Assembly (NCBI GenBank): GCA_902519215.1
Contig: CABYIX010000008.1
Location: 1 to 50,598, forward strand
Source of the DNA: an uncultured Candidatus Actinomarina sp.
Lineage (GTDB): Bacteria; Actinomycetota; Acidimicrobiia; Actinomarinales; Actinomarinaceae
DNA: 50,598 nt
Direction of reading: 5' to 3'
Part shown: positions 7,783-16,114 of the stretch, one piece after another
Layout: the number at the start of each line of letters is the position of its first letter
Numbering within the stretch: the stretch's first letter is position 1
Translations under genes and position numbers: made by a program
The notes under the pieces: model-generated
Told to the model about the DNA's origin: nothing
What the model saw: the letters and a program-made list of their open reading frames with translations, nothing else
The model's database searches: none

Positions 7783-9139
7783 CTTCTAGATTTATCCTAT
7801 TGCCATTAGAAACAAGTATGGTTTTGCCTATATTTAAACGCTCACTTAGGTTTTTGAGATGTTGCGTCTTGTCGATACCAGCATGTGCTGGAATTAAAAA
7901 TTCAGGATTTAACATCTTTAACATTCTTTTATGATCTTTTAGACCAGCATGTCCAGAAGCATGGATGTCTTTAATGATATTTAGTTTGTAGTGCGTTAGT
8001 TTTTTCTCTAATTCACTAAATGATTTCTGATTTTGTTCAGTGGGAATAACCGAAGAAGAAAAAATCATTATATCGTCTGGCATAAATGAGTTAGAAAATT
8101 TATTATCCGCTATTCGAGAAAGCACTGAGTGTGGTTCTCCTTGATGGCCAGTACAAATTATGAAGTGATTGCCTCTATTATTAGATACCTCTTCAAGCAA
8201 ATCATTAATTTCATTTGATCTGTAAATAATTTTACAATTCTTAAAATTCATTAAATTTAGTTTCGATGCAACAGACGTATACGTTGAAAGACTTCTTCCG
8301 ACTAGATATACCTCCCTATTCATCATGAGGCCAGTCTCAATTAATGTTTTAATTCGTGCAATGTGTGAACTGAAGGTAGAAAGAAATATGGTTTTTGAAT
8401 CTGTGTCTACTTTTGAAAGAGTTTTGTGTAAGTCTTTTTTAACGTCTTCTTCTGATGGGGTTTCTATATCGTAATCAGCATACAGTGATTCTAGAATGAG
8501 ACATTTTACTCCCTCCTTGCCTATTTCTTCAAGCCGTTGATAGTTTGGTGGATTACCAATCTGTGGGTATTCATCGAGTTTATAATCTACTGCATACATG
8601 ACGCTTCCATAGGGCGTGTGAATTGTAACAATTGCTGAATCTGGGATTGAATGAGTGACGTGTATAAACTCAATAGTTATTTTATCAGATATCTTAATTG
8701 TGCTATTTAAATTAACTGTTATTAAATGATTGTCATACCTATCGAATGTCTTGTTGTACTTTTTATCTAATAAGTCTCTTTTTAAAAACTCCATTGTATA
8801 TGGAGTGCCAATAACAGGTACTTTTTTAAAAAACTTCATCCCAAAAGGAACTGCTCCAACATGATCTAAATGAGCGTGAGAGGGTATTACAGCTTTTACA
8901 TTTTTGTGCAGATCTTTAATATGATAAAAATCTGGAACGGCATCCACTTTAAGCAACTCTGAATAATTTAATCTAGACGGTCTCTCTTCTTGAATAAGCT
9001 CTCTGGTGTTCTGGTAATTTACAAAATTATCCATTGTTAATCCCATGTCAAGGATTACAACTTCATCATCTACTTTAATTGCAGTACTATTACCTTCTAC
9101 CTTGTTGTATCCACCAATTGGGATTATTTCTATACCCAT
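7775..9139 (-). CDS. RNase J-like beta-CASP ribonuclease, archaeal-type length
   Basis: A 454-residue protein with the full RNase J signature: SHAHLDH (H88, H90, D92, H93), HSIPDS (H163), AVDYKLD (D185), a beta-CASP part with FLSTFSSHIARI and CTGHQGEP, then HASGHA and IPAHAG. These enzymes are 5'-3' exo- and endoribonucleases. At 454 residues, and with a start like IPIGGYNKVEGNSTA...VVILDMG, it resembles archaeal aRNase J. It lacks the long C-terminal domain of the roughly 560-residue bacterial/actinobacterial RNase J. It starts directly after the upstream stop (0 nt gap). An island copy acquired by transfer, separate from a housekeeping RNase J, is my inference. Confidence 0.85.
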   Translation of the reverse strand: MGIEIIPIGGYNKVEGNSTAIKVDDEVVILDMGLTMDNFVNYQNTRELIQEERPSRLNYSELLKVDAVPDFYHIKDLHKNVKAVIPSHAHLDHVGAVPFGMKFFKKVPVIGTPYTMEFLKRDLLDKKYNKTFDRYDNHLITVNLNSTIKISDKITIEFIHVTHSIPDSAIVTIHTPYGSVMYAVDYKLDEYPQIGNPPNYQRLEEIGKEGVKCLILESLYADYDIETPSEEDVKKDLHKTLSKVDTDSKTIFLSTFSSHIARIKTLIETGLMMNREVYLVGRSLSTYTSVASKLNLMNFKNCKIIYRSNEINDLLEEVSNNRGNHFIICTGHQGEPHSVLSRIADNKFSNSFMPDDIMIFSSSVIPTEQNQKSFSELEKKLTHYKLNIIKDIHASGHAGLKDHKRMLKMLNPEFLIPAHAGIDKTQHLKNLSERLNIGKTILVSNGNRINLEDE

Positions 9140-9979
9140 TTACAAATCAGAATATACTTGGACTTTAGATTTATACTGTCCTGCATCGTAATCTTTATAA
9201 ATATTATTAATGCTTTGCTCTAGTAGAAAAATGTTTTTTTTGTCAAAATTTTGATTGCTTTTAACAGTAAATTGAATCGTGTTTTCAGTATCTAAATCAA
9301 TCTGAGAGTTACTAAAAACTGATTGTTGAAACTGTTTTAAAGAAACTACTCTTAAACCATCAATGCTTTCATTGTGATAATTTTTATTTTTAGAACTTAA
9401 CGAAACTATATGTACATTATCAGGATCAATACTGTTTGCTTGCAGTAAATCAATATATTCTAATTTATTCGTTATATCTATTGGAGTGTGAATGAACTCA
9501 TTTGAAAAGATATCTTTTTTATTATTATCAAACAAATACTCATACTCCCCGGTGGATAAAATATAATTAAATAAAATACTCAAAACAACTCTTGGCAACA
9601 TAGAATTGTTAGAAAATTTTGTGTACAACAATATTCCATTGTCACCAAGAAACTCTTGATATTTTTCATTCTCATCTCCAGCAAATAAGTGAACTGGTGT
9701 GTCTTTCTTGTGCATTATTAATATATCTAAGTTTTGTAATTTCTTATCAGCCTTGCCTTTAAGTCTTTTGGCTTCTTCAAACTCTAAAACAACAGGAGAA
9801 AATCCGGTATTAGAAATAAACTTCTTTAGCTCTCTAGCTTTATCTTTTCCTCTCTTTGAAACTACTGCACATCTACCATAAAACTTTTTAGTTTCTGATG
9901 AATTATTTTTAATACCTTTGATTGTGTATTTTGGTGAAGTTGCTATTTCAGTAAAGAATTTTTCAGTTAAATCAATCAT
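9140..9979 (-). CDS. Unknown protein between SF1 helicase and RNase J
   Basis: I do not recognise it. I place the start at the ATG at 9979, giving about 279 residues. It lies after a GAGG site and overlaps the helicase stop by 8 nt; the longer in-frame start at 10015 would overlap by 44 nt. Near the N-terminus it has a Rossmann-like beta-alpha-beta pattern (RCAVVSKRGKDKARELKKF...FSPVVLEF) followed by LQNLDILIMHKKD, reminiscent of TIR or nucleotide-binding sensor folds but without a diagnostic motif. Its position in a tight helicase/RNase operon suggests an effector, adaptor or sensor. Confidence 0.6.
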   Translation of the reverse strand: MIDLTEKFFTEIATSPKYTIKGIKNNSSETKKFYGRCAVVSKRGKDKARELKKFISNTGFSPVVLEFEEAKRLKGKADKKLQNLDILIMHKKDTPVHLFAGDENEKYQEFLGDNGILLYTKFSNNSMLPRVVLSILFNYILSTGEYEYLFDNNKKDIFSNEFIHTPIDITNKLEYIDLLQANSIDPDNVHIVSLSSKNKNYHNESIDGLRVVSLKQFQQSVFSNSQIDLDTENTIQFTVKSNQNFDKKNIFLLEQSINNIYKDYDAGQYKSKVQVYSDL

Positions 9980-11495
9980 TTTTATTAAATTCCTCAATAA
10001 GGTTTTCTGGTGCAATAATGACTAGTGATTTAATTGCTCTAGACGCTGCAGCGTATAAATAATTTTTATATCTACTTTTATTTATTGAACTAGGCAATGA
10101 AGAAAGTTTGGGTATGAGAAGAAAAATAATATCATTTTCTAATCCTGTATAGCGCCTAAAAGATTCAATGATTAAGCCATTATCTATATATTTATCAAAC
10201 TTCTGACTATCAATCAACGCTTTTTTTGTTCTGTTGTCAGAAGTCAAAATACTAATTGATTGTTCAGAAGTGACCTCATTATAAGCCTCTTCTAATTGCT
10301 GAAAACAAACTAAATTAATATCATCATTGTCATTAAGTTTTGTATATTTTACTTCTTTTAAAGAGATTCCCATCGAAGTTAAGTCTGACAAATCTACTAA
10401 GTTTTCTAAAAGTTTAAAAATTTCTTTTGAGTTTCTATAATTTTTTTTCAATTCTTTATAGTCATCAATCCAGCTAGGCCATTCAGATTGAGAATAAACA
10501 TCCTGTAAGGGATCTCCAAAAATCGCAAATGTACTATTTTTCTTATCCTTTAATGACCAGTTGAGATTTGATAACCACCAATTTGGAAATAACTGTGCTT
10601 CGTCAACTATAACGGTATCGTATAAATTTCTGTCCCCTACAAGATGGATTGATTGAGAAAAATAATTAGCTAATTTTTCTTCATACCATTCAGGTGTTAA
10701 CCCTGCATTTATACTGTTACCTTGTTTTAAATGAGCTTCCAAAAAATTTGCTGCTCGATAAAGCTCTATGTTTTTCAATCCCTCAGATGGACTTAAGTTT
10801 TTACTCGCATCGATTAGGCAGTATGCAAAAAACTGGTGTGCTGTACTAACATCTACATCTGTATTCTTAAGCGTATCGCTTATGTGCTGTGCAAGACGAA
10901 TGTTGTAGGTTAGAAGCAATACTCTTTTACCTTCAGCACTGTGTTTTCTTGCTAAAGATGTTGCAATAATTGTTTTGCCGGTTCCCGCTGAACCACTAAT
11001 AACAATTTTTTTTCCTTCAATGTCATTCAGGTAGAGTGATTTTTGCTCTTTATCAAAATTTGCTATTAACTCATCAAATAATTTAAATCTAGAATTTAGC
11101 GGGAGCTCTGATGTTAGAGTATTCACTTTTTCTGAATTAGTTTCTATAAACAGTTCCTCTGTAATATCTTTTTCTGAAGATAAGAAACAAATATCAAAAT
11201 TTACACTATTTTCACTTATTTCGTTTTGGGAATTTTCATCTTCTAGTCCTAAAATAATATGATTTAACCTAGCTTCCATATCTAAATAAAAAAGTAGTAG
11301 ATCGTTAATTGACTTAAGTGAAGTTATAAACTCAGATGAAGAAATTTTTGAGTTTGAATCAATTTCATGAATTAACAATATTCTTCCACCTTCAGAGTAA
11401 AGGCTAGTTTTAAAATTTAAATTTAAATGAATGCATTCAACATCAAGGAGCGTTCCAAGACGATATAGTACATTCGATGTCTTATTTTTCGCCAC
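9972..11495 (-). CDS. Superfamily 1 DNA/RNA helicase
   Basis: A 507-residue protein. The first 150 residues are an unrecognised domain. The helicase core then shows Walker A GSAGTGKT (168-175), motif II VDEAQLF (297-303), motif III GDPLQDVYS, motif IV NYRNSKEIF, motif V ESFRRYTGLEND and motif VI AAASRAIK. The order matches the UvrD/Rep-like and DUF2075-type helicases seen in accessory regions. It starts at a GTG (11493-11495) and leads the four-gene leftward operon with 9140-9979, RNase J and 7450-7782. The promoter must lie in the 86-bp gap shared with the divergent gene at 11582. Confidence 0.85.
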   Translation of the reverse strand: MAKNKTSNVLYRLGTLLDVECIHLNLNFKTSLYSEGGRILLIHEIDSNSKISSSEFITSLKSINDLLLFYLDMEARLNHIILGLEDENSQNEISENSVNFDICFLSSEKDITEELFIETNSEKVNTLTSELPLNSRFKLFDELIANFDKEQKSLYLNDIEGKKIVISGSAGTGKTIIATSLARKHSAEGKRVLLLTYNIRLAQHISDTLKNTDVDVSTAHQFFAYCLIDASKNLSPSEGLKNIELYRAANFLEAHLKQGNSINAGLTPEWYEEKLANYFSQSIHLVGDRNLYDTVIVDEAQLFPNWWLSNLNWSLKDKKNSTFAIFGDPLQDVYSQSEWPSWIDDYKELKKNYRNSKEIFKLLENLVDLSDLTSMGISLKEVKYTKLNDNDDINLVCFQQLEEAYNEVTSEQSISILTSDNRTKKALIDSQKFDKYIDNGLIIESFRRYTGLENDIIFLLIPKLSSLPSSINKSRYKNYLYAAASRAIKSLVIIAPENLIEEFNKND

Positions 11496-11581
11496 AATAT
11501 TAAATTAATACGCCTTTTTACAAGATCAAGAAATTAAAATGACAATTAAGATTTAATTCCTTAAAATATACCTATCTGAAT

Positions 11582-12160
11582 ATGAGTGCAATAAAGTATA
11601 GAAAAGTATTTAATAAGGTTTGTACCATTAGCCAAGAAGTAGCTAATGAAATCTCTCCATTTATATATTCCGGTGAAGAAGACTGGTATCAAACTGCTTT
11701 AGCTTATGAATTTGAAAACAATAAATTAAAAGCGACAAAAGAGTTAAATATAACCCAGTACTACAAAGAAATTCCTTTTACAGAACTTAAAGTTGATTTC
11801 TTTTTACACAAAGAGAAGCTTGATATACCACAAGGACTACTAGTTGAAACAAAAGTAGCTCAAACAAGTCAGAGTGATGTGAGTAGCTGGGAGAGAGGCA
11901 TTCCACAGAACACCTTAGGAGCTGCAGCATATAGAAAACAACTTTTTCGTTACATTTACTCTATTCAATATCATAAAAGCAGCGAATACAACAAAGCTGA
12001 CACTGGAGTATTGGTTTACTTTAGTTCTGCACCGACTCGAGCTGAAGAAATTGAAAAGGGAAGTGTAGTTGGCAATTTTGAAATTGGTCTTGAACTCTGG
12101 CAAGCATCTGATAAGAAAAGAACTCAATTTAAACTTTTAGATACTTACAAAACTTCTTAG
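11582..12160 (+). CDS. PD-(D/E)XK nuclease-like protein, GxxExxY-like
   Basis: A 192-residue protein whose middle reads ALAYEF...ELNITQYYKEIPF...VDFFL...LLVETK. This matches the layout of GxxExxY-type PD-(D/E)XK proteins, with D72, E89 and K91 as the putative metal site. The sequence SGEEDWYQTAL sits where the GxxExxY signature is expected, though spaced differently. Its C-terminus is not typical of the family. It is transcribed divergently from the SF1 helicase across an 86-bp gap. Nuclease activity is inferred from the motif only. Confidence 0.55.
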   Translation: MSAIKYRKVFNKVCTISQEVANEISPFIYSGEEDWYQTALAYEFENNKLKATKELNITQYYKEIPFTELKVDFFLHKEKLDIPQGLLVETKVAQTSQSDVSSWERGIPQNTLGAAAYRKQLFRYIYSIQYHKSSEYNKADTGVLVYFSSAPTRAEEIEKGSVVGNFEIGLELWQASDKKRTQFKLLDTYKTS

Positions 12161-12205
12161 TCTTTAGTCTTACTGAAGTCGATAAAAAATTAAATACTTT
12201 TTCAT

Positions 12206-12228
12206 CTGGAAACACTTAAAAACAAATA
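12206..12228. repeat. 23-bp direct repeat, left copy
   Basis: An exact 23-base match to 14395-14417, beginning CTGGAAACAC and ending ACAAATA. It lies in the non-coding gap upstream of the D12 methyltransferase gene. Together the copies bracket the methyltransferase/GIY-YIG pair. Confidence 0.8.
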
Positions 12229-12355
12229 CCATTTAACTTACCAAACAGACAATTTAGTAAGTTATGAAATAAAACTAAATAATTATTTTATGTCTTAATA
12301 ATTTTCTATATTGTTTTAAGGCACCATCAAACAAGAAGAAATTACAATAAAAGAA

Positions 12356-13318
12356 ATGGAAAAAAGCATTAATTTGGTCCCCCCTCTTAAATGGGTTGGG
12401 GGGAAAAGAAAAATAATTGAAATTATTATATCTGCCGCCAATGAAATAGAAACTCCTTTTACTTATTATGAACCTTTTTTTGGTGGAGGAGCAATATTTT
12501 TTTCACTGTACAGCAGAGGTTTGTTGAAAAATGCATATTTAAATGACGTAGTTCCTCAGGTTGTAAATTTTTACAACGTTCTTAGTGAACAAAATGCTAG
12601 GAATATTCTTAAAAAAGAAGCCAAAAAATTTGAAAGAAAATTTAATAACTTAAATAAAGATGTTACCAAAAGAAAAAACGAGTATATAAAGTTTAGAGAA
12701 GACTTTAATGACAACTGGGAAAGCTTTAATTCAAAATTAAACTTCGAATCACGAGCAAAACTTGGTGCACAATTCTTGGCATTGAACAAAATTGGTTTTA
12801 ATGGAATGTTTAGAGTTAACTCTAAAGGTAGATTCAACATACCAATGGGTAGTCCAGTAAAAAAGAGGCTGTTTGATGAAGACAACCTTGATGAAGTAGG
12901 GGATGCTTTATCGAAAGTAAGTTTTACATGTGATGACTACAGCAATGTAAAGCCATTTAAAGGAAATGTGAACAAAAATAATTTAATTTTTTTAGATCCT
13001 CCTTATATACCTAATTCACAAACAGCTTATTTTACTGATTACAGTGTTGAGGGGTTTAATAAAGACTCCCACATAAAACTAAGTAACGATTTTTCAAAAT
13101 TGATAGAAAATAACAATAACAATGTCATATTTACAAATAATTTCAACAAGATATCTTTAGATTTATTTGTCGATAAAAATAAGAAAAATAAACGTTTAAA
13201 TGCTTACAAATTTAATATAACAAAAACGATTAGTGCAAAAAATAGCGGTAGAGGTAACACTGAAGAGCTGTTAATTTCTACATTCCCAATTCAGCATGAG
13301 AGGTTAGAAAAAATTTAG
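12356..13318 (+). CDS. D12-class N6-adenine DNA methyltransferase (Dam-like)
   Basis: A 320-residue D12-class adenine methyltransferase. N-terminal PPLKWVGGKRK and PFFGGGAIFFS (SAM-binding motif I) precede LNKIGFNGMFRVNSKGRF, the usual D12 signature, and the catalytic DPPY at 214-217 (FLDPPYIPN). This order is that of Dam, DpnM and similar enzymes, which often methylate GATC; the site here cannot be read from sequence. It converges with the GIY-YIG gene with a 4-nt overlap, suggesting a restriction-modification pair. Confidence 0.9.
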   Translation: MEKSINLVPPLKWVGGKRKIIEIIISAANEIETPFTYYEPFFGGGAIFFSLYSRGLLKNAYLNDVVPQVVNFYNVLSEQNARNILKKEAKKFERKFNNLNKDVTKRKNEYIKFREDFNDNWESFNSKLNFESRAKLGAQFLALNKIGFNGMFRVNSKGRFNIPMGSPVKKRLFDEDNLDEVGDALSKVSFTCDDYSNVKPFKGNVNKNNLIFLDPPYIPNSQTAYFTDYSVEGFNKDSHIKLSNDFSKLIENNNNNVIFTNNFNKISLDLFVDKNKKNKRLNAYKFNITKTISAKNSGRGNTEELLISTFPIQHERLEKI

Positions 13319-14214
13319 TTTTTAATTTTGCGATTAACTAATTTATAATTTGAAATCTTTATACTCTTAACGTCTTTAGTGTTTGAAAACAATGTTGCGT
13401 ATGCTCTGATTATCATATTTTCAATTTCTTTTCTTGCTTTTGTGGCGATACCCACAGGCAATACTTCAAATCTATAATGTGTCCAGTTAGGAATACCTGC
13501 ATTCTTATAATGTTCTTTATCTGATAATCTTATTTTTAAATCTTGCCCAGTCTCACCAACATATATCAGTTTATTTTTTTCATCTAATAAAAAATAAATA
13601 ACATTCTTTGCGCCTAATTCAGTGGTCAAATGGTGTTTTTCTTTCCAGTCTTGATTGATTATATTTTCAAAGTTATTAAAGAGTGAACTCTCAATCTGCT
13701 TTACTTTTGGAGACCCGATTAAGTGTTTAAATACTTCAGGAAAATAAGGGTCTTGTTTGAAGTAATCCGTAAATATGAAGAGTTTATTTTTATTGTCATA
13801 CTCTATGTCTAGAAACTCCCAAAATGGTGTTTCCCTTTCTGTTTCCTGAGTAGCTTGTCCTGATCTTTTTCCGCCTTGTTTCCTCAGTTCAACCTCTAAC
13901 CATCTAATATGGCTCATTAAAAATGCTTTCTTTAAATCTTCAATTAAGTCTTCTTTAATGAGAATTTTGTGTTGCACGCTAGAACGAGCTTTAGTTGATG
14001 GTCTAAAAAAAACTTTCCCTTCGTATAATTTTGGACCAAATCTTATATTCACTGGCCACATTTCTGCATTTTGACCATTGTCTCTAAAATGTAAAGCAAT
14101 GTTCCACTGCTTTACATAAGCTTTTGGAATTACAATATGTCCAGAGGAAAAGATAGAATTATCTACCTTTTTACGCCACATAGTGTGTTTAATATTAAAT
14201 CTCTCGATTGTCAT
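13315..14214 (-). CDS. GIY-YIG nuclease, probable type II restriction enzyme
   Basis: A 299-residue protein with a C-terminal GIY-YIG domain: VIYFLL (205-210), LIYVGE (216-221), R229, and a Glu-containing helix RKEIENMIIRA (around 261-271). The first 190 residues are a separate domain with IPKAYV and FRPSTKARSS, probably DNA recognition. Full-length GIY-YIG type II enzymes such as Eco29kI and Hpy188I set the precedent for such a restriction role. Being tail-to-tail with a D12 methyltransferase supports an R-M pair. A stand-alone homing or repair nuclease is less likely in this context. Confidence 0.75.
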   Translation of the reverse strand: MTIERFNIKHTMWRKKVDNSIFSSGHIVIPKAYVKQWNIALHFRDNGQNAEMWPVNIRFGPKLYEGKVFFRPSTKARSSVQHKILIKEDLIEDLKKAFLMSHIRWLEVELRKQGGKRSGQATQETERETPFWEFLDIEYDNKNKLFIFTDYFKQDPYFPEVFKHLIGSPKVKQIESSLFNNFENIINQDWKEKHHLTTELGAKNVIYFLLDEKNKLIYVGETGQDLKIRLSDKEHYKNAGIPNWTHYRFEVLPVGIATKARKEIENMIIRAYATLFSNTKDVKSIKISNYKLVNRKIKN

Positions 14215-14335
14215 GTAATAATTCTATCAAAATAATTTTTTATAATTTTTGCTAATAACTTTGCTAACTTTCTATTTGATAAGTATAAAAAATTAGAACA
14301 ATACTGTCTTACTAAATTCTTAAAATTAAAGTGTA

Positions 14336-14788
14336 ATGGTTAAGGTAGAGACAAGAATTCAATTAGCAATTAAAGAGATTCTTGAAGAGGAAACCTGGAA
14401 ACACTTAAAAACAAATAATAACTTTGATAAAGTGTTATCAGTTGCCTCATTGATTGAACCTTATGACCCAGGGCCAGATCCCTGCTATGAAGACTGTAAA
14501 GGTATGTGTTCTGGATGTTATGATGGCTACACCTTTTCACTCGACTGGAGAGATAGTTCTAACCTCAGAAGAAAGAAACCTTTTAGTTTAATTACAGATC
14601 ACGAACTAGAAATGTTGATTGATGCAATGGATGACAAGGTTCATAAATGTGAACAGTGGTGTTCAGATTTTATTTGTTATGAATATGAAGCTACAAGTTG
14701 TAAAACTTGGTACTGTGAAAATTTGTTTATTAAAGAAAAAAAGAATATTAAATACTGTTCGATATGTAGAGGGTTAGCTCATGTATAA
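14336..14788 (+). CDS. Cysteine-rich probable zinc-binding protein
   Basis: A 150-residue protein with an N-terminal helix and 14 Cys in clusters: CYEDCKGMCSGC, HKCEQWCSDFIC, SCKTWYC and YCSICRG. The pattern suggests two or three zinc-binding modules, but no named family is recognised. Codons 21-28 contain the right copy of the 23-bp direct repeat. It sits between two restriction-modification-like pairs and may be a regulator or accessory factor. Confidence 0.6.
   Translation: MVKVETRIQLAIKEILEEETWKHLKTNNNFDKVLSVASLIEPYDPGPDPCYEDCKGMCSGCYDGYTFSLDWRDSSNLRRKKPFSLITDHELEMLIDAMDDKVHKCEQWCSDFICYEYEATSCKTWYCENLFIKEKKNIKYCSICRGLAHV
14395..14417. repeat. 23-bp direct repeat, right copy
   Basis: Identical to 12206-12228. 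Here it is inside the coding sequence of the Cys-rich protein (residues ETWKHLKT region). Confidence 0.8.
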
Positions 14789-14824
14789 ATTGATCATTTC
14801 TTTTATATATAGAAGAAGGCAAAG

Positions 14825-16072
14825 CTAAATTTGTCTATTTTCTTTCTTTTCTTTTAGCAAGCTAAATTCCTCTACTGATAGTTTTGATCCAAAAAGCTTC
14901 TCTTCGCCTATAGTTAATTTATTCTTAATTGACTTTCCGAACATTTTTTTATTCAACTCCATTCCAATACCAACCCTTCCAAGTTCAGCTGCAACTTTAG
15001 GAGAAGTAAAACTTCCTGCAAAAGGGTCTAGAACCTTTTCGCCCTTATATGTAAACATTTTTACTGCATACTCTGGGATTAAATCCGGAAAAGGAGCGGT
15101 ATGTCCAAGAATATTTTCGCCTTTTGAATTTATTTTTATTACAGGTGGAAAAGAGATTATATCTTTTCTCCATTTTTTTATAAACTCTTCTTCTATATGA
15201 TTTTCATTTGTTCTTAATTGGGCTGACTGTGTCATGTTGGTTTTTAGCGAAAATCTCTTTCCGCGATTAGAAGCGCTTCTTTCAGGACAATCATTATTCT
15301 TACACTCCCAACTTTGCAAACCTGGTTCACTTTGTGTATTGCCATTTACCTGTAGGCTTCCACACCTTGGGCATGGAAATTTAGTTGTATCTAATCTATG
15401 TTTATGAAATATAAGAATATGTTCGTAAGCATTAATAGGATATTGATACATTGGATAAGGGTTGTCAGCATTTTTTTGCCTCTGGCTTTGAACTTCCCCT
15501 TTATCCCAAATAAAGTCATCTACAAACGTAAATCCGACATCTTCGAATATTTGGATAAAGTATGCTCCAAGAGGGATGCGTTGCTTTCCCCAAACAGAAG
15601 TTGTTTTGGTATTTGGGTTATCGAATATATCTCCAACATTAAATACCCAAACTCTATGGTTATCTAAAACTCTCCATGTTTCCTTAATAATGTCTCTCAT
15701 ATCATCTAAATATTCATCGATATTTTTCCATTGCGAATAATCTCTAGCGTTGTAATAAGGTGGAGAAGTAACCATTAATTGTATTGATTCACTATCCATT
15801 TTTTTTAAAGCTGTCAGGCAATCTCCCCAAATAATTTTTGTATTAGATGATTTTTTATTAAGAAATTTGTTTAATTCTTTATCTGACTCTTTATATTCTT
15901 TTTGATGTTTTTGTTTAATAAGTTTTGTGTAATAAGCAGTAAAGTCATGAATCTCATCACTACTAGATTTATAATCTTTTGTTTTAAAATGTTTAGACAT
16001 ATTTGATATTTCACTAGCAGTAAAAATCTTTTCTAAATATTTTAAATTTTTTGAAACTAGATTATCTTCCAT
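14825..16072 (-). CDS. Beta-type DNA methyltransferase with inserted zinc ribbon
   Basis: A 415-residue amino-methyltransferase. Catalytic motif TSPPYYNARDYS (102-113) precedes SAM motif I LDPFAGSFTS (348-357), the beta-class permuted order. TSPPY is usual for N4-cytosine enzymes but also occurs in N6-adenine ones. Between them is an inserted four-Cys ribbon (C234, C237, C257, C262). The N-terminal 75 residues are an extra helical region. It is transcribed leftward with the gene at 16115-17188, 42 nt apart, so the two probably form a restriction-modification unit. Confidence 0.85.
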   Translation of the reverse strand: MEDNLVSKNLKYLEKIFTASEISNMSKHFKTKDYKSSSDEIHDFTAYYTKLIKQKHQKEYKESDKELNKFLNKKSSNTKIIWGDCLTALKKMDSESIQLMVTSPPYYNARDYSQWKNIDEYLDDMRDIIKETWRVLDNHRVWVFNVGDIFDNPNTKTTSVWGKQRIPLGAYFIQIFEDVGFTFVDDFIWDKGEVQSQRQKNADNPYPMYQYPINAYEHILIFHKHRLDTTKFPCPRCGSLQVNGNTQSEPGLQSWECKNNDCPERSASNRGKRFSLKTNMTQSAQLRTNENHIEEEFIKKWRKDIISFPPVIKINSKGENILGHTAPFPDLIPEYAVKMFTYKGEKVLDPFAGSFTSPKVAAELGRVGIGMELNKKMFGKSIKNKLTIGEEKLFGSKLSVEEFSLLKEKKENRQI

Positions 16073-16114
16073 AAATACAATTCTATATACTTAGAAAGAC
16101 AAAAATATTTTTAA

